A stretch of 64,000 nucleotides of DNA from Betaproteobacteria bacterium (GCA_016713305.1 JADJPK010000020.1:16921-80920), one strand, 5' to 3'; positions 10,097 through 19,734 are shown, counted from the stretch's first letter. Notes: generated by a model from the letters alone, not told the origin. A program made the numbers and translations.

Positions 10097-10897
10097 GTGC
10101 TGAAACTGGAAGGGAGGACGGCCCTGGTGGCCGGGGCCGGTTCCGTCGGGCCGGGGTGGAGCAACGGGCGGGCAACGTCGGTACTCCTGGCGCGGCAGGG
10201 AGCCTCGATCCTTGCGCTGGACCGCGACGCGGCTTCGCTGGAAGAGACCGGGCGTCTCGTCGAGTCGGAAGGCGGACGCTGCGTGACGCACGTCTGCGAC
10301 ATGACGCGGGCAGCGGAGGTCGAGAAGGCGGTCGACCTCTGCCGGAGCACGTTCGGCACCATCGACATCCTGGTGAACAATGTCGGAGGATCGGCGCCCG
10401 GGGATCCGGTGACGATGACCGAAGAGGTGTGGGATGCCCAGATGGCGCACAACCTCAAGACGGCGTTCCTGGGCTGCAAGTTCGTGTTGCCGGTCATGGT
10501 CGGTCAGGGCCGGGGTGCCATCGTGAACCTGTCTTCCGTGGCGGGGTTGAGAATGGGCACCGAACGCGTCCATGTGGCCTATTCCGCGTCGAAGGCGGGC
10601 ATCCTGGCGCTCACGAAGTCCGTGGCCCTGGCGCATGCGAAGCACGGCATCCGGTGCAATGCAGTCGTGCCGGGGCTCATGCACACGCCCCTCGTGGAGC
10701 AACGGCTTGCCAGGACCGTCGGGGGCGGAGATCTGGCCGCTCTCATCGAGCGGCGAAACGCCCTGGTGCCGATGGGGCGAATGGGCGATGCGTGGGATGT
10801 CGCGCACTGCATCCTGTTCCTCGTTTCCGACGAGGCGCGGTACATCACGGCGACGGAAATCGTCGTCGATGGCGGCCTGACGTCCGCGGGTATGTAA
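10097..10897 (+). CDS. Short-chain dehydrogenase/reductase (SDR)
   Basis: 266 residues from GTG 10097, which has a GGGAGGGGG ribosome site. The cofactor loop is a variant (GAGSVGPGWSNG). NNVGG, the catalytic Ser in NLSSVAG and YSASK follow, with a typical C-terminal ITATEIVVDGG. It probably oxidises or reduces an alcohol/ketone with NAD(P). It lies 60 bases after the lactonase-like gene and is likely in the same operon. Confidence 0.88.
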   Translation: MLKLEGRTALVAGAGSVGPGWSNGRATSVLLARQGASILALDRDAASLEETGRLVESEGGRCVTHVCDMTRAAEVEKAVDLCRSTFGTIDILVNNVGGSAPGDPVTMTEEVWDAQMAHNLKTAFLGCKFVLPVMVGQGRGAIVNLSSVAGLRMGTERVHVAYSASKAGILALTKSVALAHAKHGIRCNAVVPGLMHTPLVEQRLARTVGGGDLAALIERRNALVPMGRMGDAWDVAHCILFLVSDEARYITATEIVVDGGLTSAGM

Positions 10898-10957
10898 AGC
10901 AATGCAGGTCTGAGCAGTCGGCCGCCGATCATCCGCAATCGGCATCGGAACGTTGTT

Positions 10958-10963
10958 TATACT
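10958..10963 (+). promoter_or_regulatory. Possible -10 element upstream of the TonB receptor
   Basis: TATACT sits 62 bases before the receptor start in an otherwise GC-rich gap. No convincing -35 was seen at the right spacing, so this is a weak call. Confidence 0.3.
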
Positions 10964-11025
10964 GTCCGAAGACGGCGTCATAGAACGCCGCAGCCAGCCG
11001 GGGCCATCAGATTGCGAGTACCGGC

Positions 11026-12968
11026 ATGCGCCTGCAGGAGAAGACGAGGAGGATTTCGCGCGTCGTTGCGGCAACGCGTCTTGCGCTCGGCGCCATCCTC
11101 TGTGCCGGCATCACGTCGCCGGGACTGGCCGAACCATCGGTTCCGGATCTGGCGGATCTGACACTGGAACAGCTCGGCAACGTCGTCGTCACATCGGTGT
11201 CGCGGCGCGAAGAGCGGCTCATCGAAGCCCCGGCCTCCATCTTCGTCATCAATGCGGACGACATCCGCCGGTCCGCAGCCCAGACATTGCCCGAGGCGCT
11301 TCGTCTCGCGCCAAATCTGAATGTCGCTCGCACGTCGGCTGCAGGCTATGTCGTGAGCGCGAGAGGTTCTCGTCCGGTCTCGGCAACAAGATGCTGGTGC
11401 TGCAGGACGGGAGGATTCTGTACTCCCCGCTGTACTCGGGCGTGTTCTGGGACGCGCAGGACGTGGTCCTGGAGGACGTGGAACGCATCGAGGTCATCAG
11501 CGGTCCCGGCACCACGCTGTGGGGTGCGAATGCGGTGAACGGCGTGATCAACATCATCACCCGTTCTGCCGCCCAGACACAGGGAGCGATGGTTTCGCTC
11601 GGCGCGGGCGACCGTTCACGCATCAACACGCTCCGGTACGGTACGGAGCTGGGCGAACACGGCAGCCTGCGTTTCTATGGACGATTGACGGAACATGAGG
11701 GAACGAGCCGTCAGGACGGGACGGCGCTCGTCGACGCGGCAGAGCGGGCGCAGGCGGGATTCCGCGGCGACTGGACGGTCCGGCAGGACGCGATCATGGT
11801 GCAGGGCGATGCCTACCGCGCGCGGATCGACCAGACCACCGGGGGCTTTCGCGATCTCGAAGGAGCCAACCTCATCGGACGCTGGACCCGCTCGTTCCAG
11901 GACGGGTCCAGCTTGCGGGTGCAGGGGTACTACGACCGTGTCGAGCGCGACCAGCCGGGGGCTGTGCGGGAGAAGCTCGACATCGCCGATGCGGAGATTC
12001 ATCACGCGTTGAGGCCCCATGGCGCTCACCGCGTCCTGTGGGGCGGGGGATATCGCAACGCCGATTCGAAGACCGAGGAGATCCCTTTCGCCCCGGCATT
12101 TCTTCCGCGATCCCGTACCCTGCAGTCGTGGCATCTGTTCGCGCACGACGAGATCGCGCTGACGCCGACGGTGGATCTCACCCTGGGACTCAAGGTGGAG
12201 CACAACAGCTACACGGGTGCGGAAGTGCTGCCGAATGCGCGGCTCGCCTGGCGGCTGTCCTGGGAACGGATGGTGTGGCTCGCTGCAACGCGTGCCGTGC
12301 GGGCGCCATCGCGCGTGGATCGCGAGTTCCACTCGATGGGCATCAGTCCCACCACGGTAAGAGGCGGTCCGGAATTCCAATCGGAGATTGCCGAGGTGCT
12401 GGAGATCGGTTACCGCGCCCAGGCGTCGCCGGGTTTCTCCTATTCCCTCACGGTCTTCCATCACTGGTACGACCGGCTGCGCAGCTTCGAGCCGCTGCCG
12501 GCCGGGGGTGGACTGGAAATCCGGAACAGAATGGAGGGCACGGCTCACGGCGCGGAGGCGTGGGGCACCTATCGGGTGAGCGACAATTTCCGCCTTTCCG
12601 CCGGGGCGGTGTTCCAGCGCATGCAACTGCGGCTGGAACCCGGCAGCTTGAGCGCAGGCGGAGTCGCCGTGCAAGGCAACGATCTCGACCACTGGATCAC
12701 GATGCGCGCGTCGTGGGATCTTTCCAGCCGCCACGAACTGGACGTCGCAGTGCGTCACGTGGGCGACCTGCCTGACCCGGCCGTGCCGGCCTACACCGCC
12801 GTGGATGCGCGACTGGGCTGGCGGGTCACCCGGCCGCTGGAGCTGTCCGTCAGCGTGAAGAATGCATTCGATCACAGCCATCCCGAGTTCGGTCCGTTCC
12901 CGAGCCGGCCCGAGTTCGCCCGCACGATCTTCTTCAAGGCACTGTGGCGCCCGGGAGCGACACGATGA
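11026..12968 (+). pseudogene. TonB-dependent outer-membrane receptor, frameshifted
   Basis: The first frame gives a signal peptide (to about GLAEPS) and the beginning of a plug domain (LTLEQLGNVVVTSVSRREE, IFVINADDIRRS). The second continues from GLGNKMLVLQDGRILY through GPGTTLWGANAVNGVINIITR and a full beta-barrel ending in FFKALWRPGATR. The break is at 11366-11369: one added base restores SARGFSSGLGNKM. The intact protein, about 646 residues, would be an outer-membrane receptor of the colicin I / vitamin receptor type. Its stop overlaps the start of the YfiR-like gene, so the three genes form one operon. Confidence 0.85.
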
Positions 12969-13642
12969 ACGGGAGAGTGCTTGGCGTGCGTGCGGTCCTG
13001 ATCGCGCTTGTCTGGGCAGTCAGCCTCTGCGCGCACGGGCAAGTGGCGACGGCCGCAGCAGTGAAGGCGGCCTACATCTATCGCTTTCTCGAATACGTGA
13101 CCTGGCCCGCCGAATCGTTCCGTTCGGCCGAGGATCCCGTGCTGATCGGCACCATGGAATACGACGATGTCGCTGCGGAACTCGTTCGCGTCGCCCGGAC
13201 GCGGCGCATCAACAACCGGCGGATCGAGGTGGTGCTGGTGCGCGAGGAAGCCGGAGTGCATGCCCTTTACGTGGCACGCACCGACACGACACGCGGGCAG
13301 AGGCTCATCGACAATGCCAGGGAACGCCCGGTACTGGTGATCACGGACGGGCCGGACGGTCTGGACCGGGGCGGCACGATCAACTTCGTGCCCTCGGGCG
13401 ACCGCCTGCAGTTCGAGATCTCCCTGGAAGCGGCCACCCGTGCGGGGCTCACCGTCAGTTCCAGGCTGCTGACGGTGGCGGTCCGGATTCGCAAGTCGGA
13501 TGCGAGCGGATCGCGCTACGCGGGCCGGGGATCTCATCTCCTGCATCGGGCCCTCGGGTTCCTCGGCGATACCCTGCTGGGCCGTGACGGCGCATTCCAT
13601 CTGGCCGGCGCACCCTCGCACGAGACCTTCGCGTGGCGATGA
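12965..13642 (+). CDS. YfiR-family periplasmic protein (DUF4154)
   Basis: 225 residues from ATG 12965, which overlaps the receptor stop (ATGA). A signal peptide is followed by VKAAYIYRFLEYVTWP and ends in the SSRLLTVA region, both typical of YfiR/DUF4154 proteins. YfiR itself is a periplasmic regulator of a membrane signalling enzyme. Here it is encoded between a TonB receptor and a membrane sensor kinase, so it may carry a periplasmic signal to that kinase (inference). A tail of about 45 residues after the conserved core has no clear match. Confidence 0.82.
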   Translation: MNGRVLGVRAVLIALVWAVSLCAHGQVATAAAVKAAYIYRFLEYVTWPAESFRSAEDPVLIGTMEYDDVAAELVRVARTRRINNRRIEVVLVREEAGVHALYVARTDTTRGQRLIDNARERPVLVITDGPDGLDRGGTINFVPSGDRLQFEISLEAATRAGLTVSSRLLTVAVRIRKSDASGSRYAGRGSHLLHRALGFLGDTLLGRDGAFHLAGAPSHETFAWR

Positions 13643-15546
13643 TGGAGCGGGTGGCCCGGTCGGTACGGGCGAAGCTGCTGCTTCTGCTGGGCGCGGTGAC
13701 CGCCATCGCATTGGTCATCTCGGCGATCGCGCTGCTCACCTACGAGGCAAGAACCTACCAGAATCGCTGGGCCCAGGACCTCTCGGCCCAGGCCGACATC
13801 CTGGGCATCTCCAGCTCGGCGGCCATCGCCTTCGAGGACGCCCGTGTCGCCCGGGAAAATCTGCTCCTGCTGCGAAGCCGGCCGGCCATCCTGGCGGCGG
13901 CACTGTACGACGAGCACGGCAGGCTCTTCGCGAGTTTCGTCCGCGATGCCGATCAGCCGCATCCCCCTGCCGTTGCGGACAAGTCCGGCATGGTCGTCGA
14001 TGGAGAGCTGATCACGCTCGTGAAGCCCATCGTCGACGGGTCCTCCTTCGTGGGTTCCGTGTATCTGCGAGCGACGTACGGGCTGGCGGACCGTATCCGC
14101 AGTTACGCGGCCATCCTGTTCGCGGTCTTCGTCCTGAGCCTCTTCGCGGCCGTGGCGATCGGCATCTGGCTCCAGCGCAAGATCACCGAACCCATCGTGG
14201 CCGTGGCGGAGACGGCGCACCAGGTCATCAACACGCGGGACTTCTCGCTGCGGGTGCAGAAGACCACGTCGGACGAGATCGGCTATCTGGTCGATGCTTT
14301 CAACACCATGCTTGCGGAGATCGGGGCGCGATCCGAGGCGCTGATCACGGCGGACCGCATGAAGGACCAGTTCCTGGCCACGCTCGCGCACGAGTTGCGA
14401 AATCCGCTCGCCCCCATGAGCAATGCGCTTCATCTCATGCGCGTGGCGCCGGACCGGCCGGAGATCATGGAATCGGCCAAGGACATGCTGGAGCGGCAGT
14501 TGCGGCAGATCGTCCGGCTCGTGGACGATCTGCTCGACGTTTCCCGGATCACCACGGGCAAGCTGACGCTGCGCAAGGAGATCGTCAGCCTGCAGAGCGT
14601 GCTGGCCAACGCGATCGAGATCGCACGTCCGCTCGTGGATTCCCGTGGTCATTCGCTGCGCGTGGATCTGCCGAGAGCCGAGATCCTGCTCGATGCCGAT
14701 TCGGCCCGGCTCGCGCAGGTGTTCTCCAATCTGCTCAACAACGCGGCCAAGTACACGGATGAGGGCGGGGCGATCGACGTGCGTGCCGTGGCGGACAATG
14801 GGTCGGTCACGGTCGATGTGGTCGACAACGGCGTCGGCATCGCACCGGAACTGCTGCCCGAAGTGTTCAAGATGTTCACGCAGCTCGATTCTTCCATCGA
14901 GCGGCGCGTCCAATCCGGCCTCGGTGTCGGTCTCGCGTTGTCCCGCCGGCTCATCGAGATGCACGGCGGGGACATAGAGGCTGTGAGCGAAGGGCGGGGA
15001 CGAGGATGCTGCTTCCGGGTCCGCCTGCCGATGGTTCTGGCCTATCAGCCGGCCGAGGTTTCCACAGGAGAGGCCCCGGCGGATGCGGGGCCTCAGGGGC
15101 TGCGTGTGCTGATCGTCGACGACAACGTCGATTTCGCCAACAGCCTCGCCGTCATCCTGCGCGAGATGCGTCACGATGTCGTGGTGGCGCACGACGGGCC
15201 CGCGGGAGTGGATCGCGCGCGGGAAATGCTTCCGGACATCGCGTTCGTCGACATCGGCCTGCCCACGATGAACGGATACGATGTCGCACGGCTTCTGAGA
15301 GCCCAGCCGCCGCGCGCCGGGATGCTTCTCGTGGCCGTCACAGGGTGGGGCCAGGAGGGCGATCGCGCCCAGGCCATGGCCGCGGGATTCGACCTGCATC
15401 TGGTCAAGCCGCTGGACGTGCTGCAACTTCCGGAGGTGCTGCGAATGTACCGGAACAAGTTTGCCCCGGACGTCGCAACCCCACCGCCGCCGACCCGGCG
15501 CGGGCCGGATTCGCCCGCGCCGCTGGGTCCCCGTCTCAATGGATGA
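13639..15546 (+). CDS. Hybrid sensor histidine kinase with receiver domain
   Basis: 635 residues from ATG 13639, overlapping the YfiR stop; a GTG six bases earlier is also possible. Order: transmembrane helix 12-34, periplasmic sensor about 35-152, second helix 157-177, HAMP to about 230, HisKA with HELRNPL (phosphorylated His about 251), ATPase with NLLNNAAKYT and DNGVGI, and a C-terminal receiver with VDDN and acceptor Asp about 538. It probably senses the periplasmic YfiR-like partner and signals by phosphotransfer. No DNA-binding output domain is fused, so a separate partner is expected. Confidence 0.9.
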   Translation: MMERVARSVRAKLLLLLGAVTAIALVISAIALLTYEARTYQNRWAQDLSAQADILGISSSAAIAFEDARVARENLLLLRSRPAILAAALYDEHGRLFASFVRDADQPHPPAVADKSGMVVDGELITLVKPIVDGSSFVGSVYLRATYGLADRIRSYAAILFAVFVLSLFAAVAIGIWLQRKITEPIVAVAETAHQVINTRDFSLRVQKTTSDEIGYLVDAFNTMLAEIGARSEALITADRMKDQFLATLAHELRNPLAPMSNALHLMRVAPDRPEIMESAKDMLERQLRQIVRLVDDLLDVSRITTGKLTLRKEIVSLQSVLANAIEIARPLVDSRGHSLRVDLPRAEILLDADSARLAQVFSNLLNNAAKYTDEGGAIDVRAVADNGSVTVDVVDNGVGIAPELLPEVFKMFTQLDSSIERRVQSGLGVGLALSRRLIEMHGGDIEAVSEGRGRGCCFRVRLPMVLAYQPAEVSTGEAPADAGPQGLRVLIVDDNVDFANSLAVILREMRHDVVVAHDGPAGVDRAREMLPDIAFVDIGLPTMNGYDVARLLRAQPPRAGMLLVAVTGWGQEGDRAQAMAAGFDLHLVKPLDVLQLPEVLRMYRNKFAPDVATPPPPTRRGPDSPAPLGPRLNG

Positions 15547-15729
15547 CGGGTTCGCGGGGAGCGTACGAGCGGGGCTCCCGAAGACGCCCCGTCGCCGTGG
15601 ACCATGGCGACAGAACTGCGGATTGCGGTTGCGGTCGGGTGTGGCTTCGGCATGAGTATTGACGGAGGGGCTCCAGGCGACCCGTATTCACGGGCCCTCG
15701 AGCGGAATTCCCTGGCGCCGCACGGTACG

Positions 15730-16302
15730 TCATTGCTTCGCGGAGAGCCGCCGAGCCCACTGCGCGTGGAGCGTCACTGTCCGTAAGGTTTTCCGGGAGA
15801 AGTCGCGGATTTCCGGATTGCCGGACGACGCTCCCCTCTCGAGCAGCGCGAGGGTCCTGTCGTGATCCGCCACCCCGGCGTTCCGGACATACTGGAGATC
15901 GAACTCCCTGCCCGAGGCGCGTGACAGTGCGGCGAGTTGGGCACGATGTGCTTCGTCCGTCTCATCCGGCGCCGCCACACCCAGGCGTGCCGCCAGAGCC
16001 CGCAGTTCCTTCAGAGTGGCCGAATGGTCATCGACCATGGTGCGGGCGAACGAGCGGATCGCCTTGCTGGGCGACTTCCTGCCGGCGAGTTGCCCGGCTT
16101 CGACCTCCGCCAGATTCCCCTGGACCAGAGCCAGGAGGAGTTCCCGGTCTTCGGTCGCGACGGCGCCGGGTGCCCTCGGTGCGCTGCCCGATGGCGTGGC
16201 CTGGACCGACGAGCCGTTCGTGGCACCCGCGCTGTCGGCGGGTTGGGCGGGGACGGCCGCACACGAGACGATCACGAACAGGACTGCGCGCGGTGCCTTC
16301 AT
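15730..16302 (-). CDS. DUF4142 secreted ferritin-like protein
   Basis: 190 residues with a signal peptide (MKAPRAVLFVIVSCAAVPA) and a low-complexity linker. The DUF4142 helical core follows: ELLLALVQGNLAEVEAGQLA, MVDDHSATLKEL and QYVRNAGVADHDRTLALLE. The family is predicted to be a ferritin-like bundle in the periplasm; its biochemical role is unknown. It is divergent from the di-haem peroxidase-like gene. Confidence 0.85.
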   Translation of the reverse strand: MKAPRAVLFVIVSCAAVPAQPADSAGATNGSSVQATPSGSAPRAPGAVATEDRELLLALVQGNLAEVEAGQLAGRKSPSKAIRSFARTMVDDHSATLKELRALAARLGVAAPDETDEAHRAQLAALSRASGREFDLQYVRNAGVADHDRTLALLERGASSGNPEIRDFSRKTLRTVTLHAQWARRLSAKQ

Positions 16303-16440
16303 GGCCGGCTCCCTGGGAATCGACGGGCCGGGTCAGCGGCAATTCGGGGTCCTGCCATTCCCGGCGGTCACGGCGGCCGGCCAGCAGTCCAGGCGTCCAG
16401 ATTGCCCACTCGCGGGTTCCACAACCCCGCGGAGGGCGCC

Positions 16441-17856
16441 ATGAATCGCACCCGAATCGTCAGTCAGCTTGCAGGCGCCATGGCGCTGGGAACGAGTGTG
16501 TTTCTATGGGCAGCCCCCGGGGCTGAATTCGCGACCGACGACGAAGGGATCGTGGGGACCTACCGCAAGACGGTTCCGGACATCGACTTCCGTACCTCGA
16601 AGGCGCGCGACGAGGCGAACAAGCCCAAGGTGCATGCGCGGCAACGGGCTTTGCTGGAGGAACGCTACGATCTGTCGGACCGGCCGACGGGCATCCGGAT
16701 GTCGGGGGGCAAGCGCGCCATTCAGGGAGGCACAAGGGTCAGACTGCCACAGGGACTCTCGTGGGAAAGGTTGAGCCAGATGCCTCCGGAGGAGATCCGG
16801 CAGCGCGATCTCTTCCCGGGGGGGTTCCGGCCGCTGCCCCATGTGAAGCACGAGACCGGCGGCATGGTGTTTCCTCAGTTCGAGATCGACGAGATCGACC
16901 GGCAGGAGCGGCGCACGCTCCTGCGCTTCGATGCGGAGTTCGATCTGCCAGACCATCTGCTTCCGGAGTTCCCGCCGCCGATCTTCCTGCAGATGCGTCC
17001 GGAACTGGGCGATGTCTCCAAGGGGCAGCTTGTCACGACGCGCAACTTCTTCCAGCTGTTCAACGGCATCATCACGCCGGTCCAGATGGAAGGACTGCGG
17101 CTGCTGCTCACGCCGTTTCCGCAGGAGGAGTTCAATCAAACCGATGACCGGAAGGTCGCGGATCCCCAATTCGGGGTGGCCTGTCTGGACTGCCATGCCA
17201 ACTTCAATACCAACGGTGCATTCCACCTGAACCCCGACACGCGTCCGCAGGCGCGCCGCTTCAGGATCGACACGACGAGCCTGCGCGGGCTTTTCAATCA
17301 GCAGATCCACGGCTCCAAGCGGTCCCTGCGTTCCGTCGAGGATTTCACAGAGTTCGAACAACGCACGGCGTACTTCAACGGCGACCACGTCTCTGCCGAC
17401 AAGAAGGGCTCGCATCAGCCGAACCGCACCAATCAGGTATCCCTCATGGCCCAGATGCAGAACATGATCGACTTTCCGCCGGCACCCAAGCTCGACGCCT
17501 TCGGAAGGCTGGATCCGCGCAAGGCCACACGGGCGGAACTGGAAGGCGAGCGGATCTTTCATGGCAAGGGAACCTGCAGCCAGTGCCATTCCGGGCCGGC
17601 CTTCATGGATCATCAGATGCACGATCTCCATCTGGAGCGCTTCTATGTCGCCGAGGTGATCAACGGGCAGGACAACGGGGCCGAGGGGCCGATCAAGACC
17701 TTCACGCTGCGCGGCATCAAGGACACGCCGCCCTATCTGCACGACGGCCGGTTGCTCACGCTGGAGGACACCGTGGAGTTCTTCAATCTGGTGCTGGGGT
17801 TGCGCCTCGAAGCCGGGGAGAAGGGCGCGCTGGTGGCATACCTCAGGGCGCTTTGA
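16441..17856 (+). CDS. Di-haem cytochrome c peroxidase / MauG-like protein
   Basis: 471 residues. The ATG at 16441 opens a signal peptide (MNRTRIVSQLAGAMALGTSVFLWAAPGA). Two haem sites, CLDCH near residue 245 and CSQCH near 380, and the late LRGIKDTPPYLHDGRLLTLEDTVEFF block identify the bacterial di-haem peroxidase / MauG superfamily. It acts in the periplasm, reducing peroxide or oxidising a protein substrate. MauG matures methylamine dehydrogenase elsewhere, but no mau genes are here, so a MauG role is not supported. Confidence 0.85.
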   Translation: MNRTRIVSQLAGAMALGTSVFLWAAPGAEFATDDEGIVGTYRKTVPDIDFRTSKARDEANKPKVHARQRALLEERYDLSDRPTGIRMSGGKRAIQGGTRVRLPQGLSWERLSQMPPEEIRQRDLFPGGFRPLPHVKHETGGMVFPQFEIDEIDRQERRTLLRFDAEFDLPDHLLPEFPPPIFLQMRPELGDVSKGQLVTTRNFFQLFNGIITPVQMEGLRLLLTPFPQEEFNQTDDRKVADPQFGVACLDCHANFNTNGAFHLNPDTRPQARRFRIDTTSLRGLFNQQIHGSKRSLRSVEDFTEFEQRTAYFNGDHVSADKKGSHQPNRTNQVSLMAQMQNMIDFPPAPKLDAFGRLDPRKATRAELEGERIFHGKGTCSQCHSGPAFMDHQMHDLHLERFYVAEVINGQDNGAEGPIKTFTLRGIKDTPPYLHDGRLLTLEDTVEFFNLVLGLRLEAGEKGALVAYLRAL

Positions 17857-17867
17857 TCCTGCACACC

Positions 17868-17905
17868 GGCGCGCGCGGCAGCGCCGGACTGCCCTGTCGC
17901 GCGCC
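17868..17905 (+). terminator. Possible hairpin after the peroxidase-like gene
   Basis: Eight-base GC arms (GGCGCGCG / CGCGCGCC) around a GC-rich loop, 11 bases past the stop. There is no U-tract, so this is only a weak terminator candidate. Confidence 0.3.
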
Positions 17906-17924
17906 AGGGTTCGCCATGGACGAC

Positions 17925-17930
17925 TACAAT
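17925..17930 (+). promoter_or_regulatory. Possible -10 element for the enoyl-CoA hydratase
   Basis: TACAAT followed by CGGG, 33 bases before the start codon. The same AAT-CGGG context occurs before two other genes (42824 and 44808). No good -35 was found. Confidence 0.35.
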
Positions 17931-17962
17931 CGGGCACTCCGTCCCGCAGGACTCGCTTGTCC

Positions 17963-18694
17963 ATGCCTTCCCCCGCGCACGTCCGGCAACTCGTCCTGTC
18001 ACGTCCGCAGGTCCGCAACGCGCTGGACCTTGAGACCACCGAACGTCTGATCGCGTCGCTCGCCCAGGCGGCGAGCGATCCGGCGGTAAGGGCCATTCTG
18101 TTGCGTGGCGAAGGTCCGGGCTTCTGCGCGGGCAGCGACGTCAAGGAAATGGCCCGCCTGTCTCCTGCGGAGCGGCTCCATGTGGCGGAGCGCAAGGCGG
18201 CCCTCATGCGGGCCTTGCGCGATCTGGACAAGCCTGTCGTGTGCGGTGTCCATGGTTTCGCGCTGGGAGGTGGTTTCATGCTGGCCATCGGATGCGATGC
18301 CGTGGTCACGGCGGCCGACGCAGTGTGGCGTCTACCGGAAGTGGAACTGGGCTTCTTCCCGCCCTGGGGAATCGAAGCGCTGGCAGGGCGGGTCGGCATG
18401 GCCCGCGCGCGCTGGCTCGTCTGGGGGGTGGGCGCACTCGACGGCAGCGAGGCCGGCGCTCTGGGCCTCGCCGAAATCGTCGTCCCGGCGGGGGAGGTCG
18501 AAGAACGTTCCCTCCAGCTTGCGCAGCGTCTTGCCTCTCTGCCTGCGCAGTCCGCAAGTTCCACCAAGCGGTTTTTTCGCGAACACTTTCCGGTCCCCGG
18601 CGACCTCGATGTCAGAGCCCGCGCCGTCTATGGTGAGGATTGTCTGGGGCCAGAGGCAGGCTCCACGTTCGGACGGTTCCGCTCCCGGGACTGA
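17963..18694 (+). CDS. Enoyl-CoA hydratase/isomerase family protein
   Basis: 243 residues from ATG 17963; a TTG two codons earlier is an alternative. Crotonase-fold signatures are present: ILLRGEGPGFCAGSDVKEM for the first oxyanion loop, and HGFALGGGFMLAIGCD with PEVELGFFP for the second. It acts on an acyl-CoA in the cytoplasm, with hydration or isomerisation the likely chemistry. The second catalytic Glu position reads PEVELGFFPPWG, so the acidic residues are retained. The substrate is unknown. Confidence 0.85.
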   Translation: MPSPAHVRQLVLSRPQVRNALDLETTERLIASLAQAASDPAVRAILLRGEGPGFCAGSDVKEMARLSPAERLHVAERKAALMRALRDLDKPVVCGVHGFALGGGFMLAIGCDAVVTAADAVWRLPEVELGFFPPWGIEALAGRVGMARARWLVWGVGALDGSEAGALGLAEIVVPAGEVEERSLQLAQRLASLPAQSASSTKRFFREHFPVPGDLDVRARAVYGEDCLGPEAGSTFGRFRSRD

Positions 18695-18752
18695 ATCGGC
18701 CTGCGTCCGGACATCCGGGCGAACAGCTCTGTTCCAATCCGCCGAAAGTTTC

Positions 18753-18779
18753 CTGTGAGTCAAGGTTGTTGACTCACAG
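18753..18779. promoter_or_regulatory. Perfect inverted repeat, putative operator of the methylamine operon
   Basis: CTGTGAGTCAA - GGTTG - TTGACTCACAG: 11-base perfect arms and a 5-base spacer, 74 bases before purU and the methylamine genes. The TGTGAGT core recurs in the inverted repeat at 41395-41440. A TGAGTCAA half copy overlaps the purU start (18854-18861). It probably binds a dimeric regulator, with the XRE-cupin proteins encoded nearby as best candidates (inference). The lack of a U-tract and the distance from the preceding gene argue against a terminator, though that remains possible. Confidence 0.65.
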
Positions 18780-18852
18780 ATACCAATGGTGCATCCTGCG
18801 AAAAAATATTGCTTGGGATGCACTTCCTTCACCGATGTGCTTCCAGGGCCGA

Positions 18853-19725
18853 ATGAGTCAAATGTCTGCTTCCACTCGCCGTTACACCCTTACCCTGTCC
18901 TGTGCGGGACGCCTCGGAATCGTCGCCGCCATCAGCGGGCTCGTCGCCCGCCACCAAGGCTGGATCACGGAGGCGAACCACTACGTCGATCCGCAGTCCG
19001 GGCGGCTCTTCATGAGAATCGAGATCGTGGCGTCGTCGCTTTCGGTCGATCTCCCGGAGTTTCGTTCCCTGATGCTTCCCATTGCCGACGAATACGGCAT
19101 GAAATGGCGCGTGAACGACAGCGCGGAGCGAAAGCGGGTCGTGATCCTCGTGTCGAAGCAGGCGCACTGCCTGTACGACCTGCTGTCGCGCTGGCAGTCG
19201 AAGGATCTCAACATCGACATTCCGTGCGTCATCTCCAACCACGAGAGTTACCGGGACCTCGTCCAATGGCACGGAATACCGTTCCATCACGTTCCGGTCA
19301 CCCCGGACAACAAGGCCGAGGCCTACGGCAAGGTGGAGCAGCTCTATCGGGAAGCGGGAGGCGAAGTCATGGTGCTCGCCCGCTACATGCAGATCCTGTC
19401 GCCGGAAATGTGCGAACGTCTGTCCGGCCAGATCATCAACATCCACCACAGCTTCCTGCCCAGCTTCATCGGCGGCAAGCCCTATCACCAGGCGCACGAG
19501 CGTGGCGTCAAGCTCATCGGCGCCACCTGCCACTACGTGACCACGGATCTCGACGAGGGTCCGATCATCGAGCAGGACGTGATCCGCATCGACCACGCGG
19601 ACGCGCCGGAAGACCTCGTGCAATACGGCCAGGACATCGAGAAGACCGTGCTGGCCCGGGGCCTGCGATATCACCTCGAGGACCGCGTCTTCCTGAATGG
19701 CCGCAAGACCGTCGTCTTCCGCTGA
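18853..19725 (+). CDS. purU: Formyltetrahydrofolate deformylase
   Basis: 290 residues from ATG 18853; ATG 18862 is an alternative. An N-terminal ACT-like domain (TLSCAGRLGIVAAISGLVA) is followed by a formyltransferase fold with the catalytic INIHHSFLPSF block and TTDLDEGPII. It hydrolyses 10-formyl-tetrahydrofolate to formate and tetrahydrofolate. As the first gene of the methylamine operon, with folD at the far end, it would release formate from the C1 units produced by methylamine oxidation and regenerate free tetrahydrofolate. It is therefore likely a dissimilatory copy. Confidence 0.93.
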   Translation: MSQMSASTRRYTLTLSCAGRLGIVAAISGLVARHQGWITEANHYVDPQSGRLFMRIEIVASSLSVDLPEFRSLMLPIADEYGMKWRVNDSAERKRVVILVSKQAHCLYDLLSRWQSKDLNIDIPCVISNHESYRDLVQWHGIPFHHVPVTPDNKAEAYGKVEQLYREAGGEVMVLARYMQILSPEMCERLSGQIINIHHSFLPSFIGGKPYHQAHERGVKLIGATCHYVTTDLDEGPIIEQDVIRIDHADAPEDLVQYGQDIEKTVLARGLRYHLEDRVFLNGRKTVVFR

Positions 19726-19734
19726 TCTTCCCCC

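Noticed and set aside
16441..17856. MauG of a methylamine dehydrogenase cluster
   Set aside because: There are no mauA/mauB genes and the methylamine route here is the N-methylglutamate one; only the superfamily is supported.
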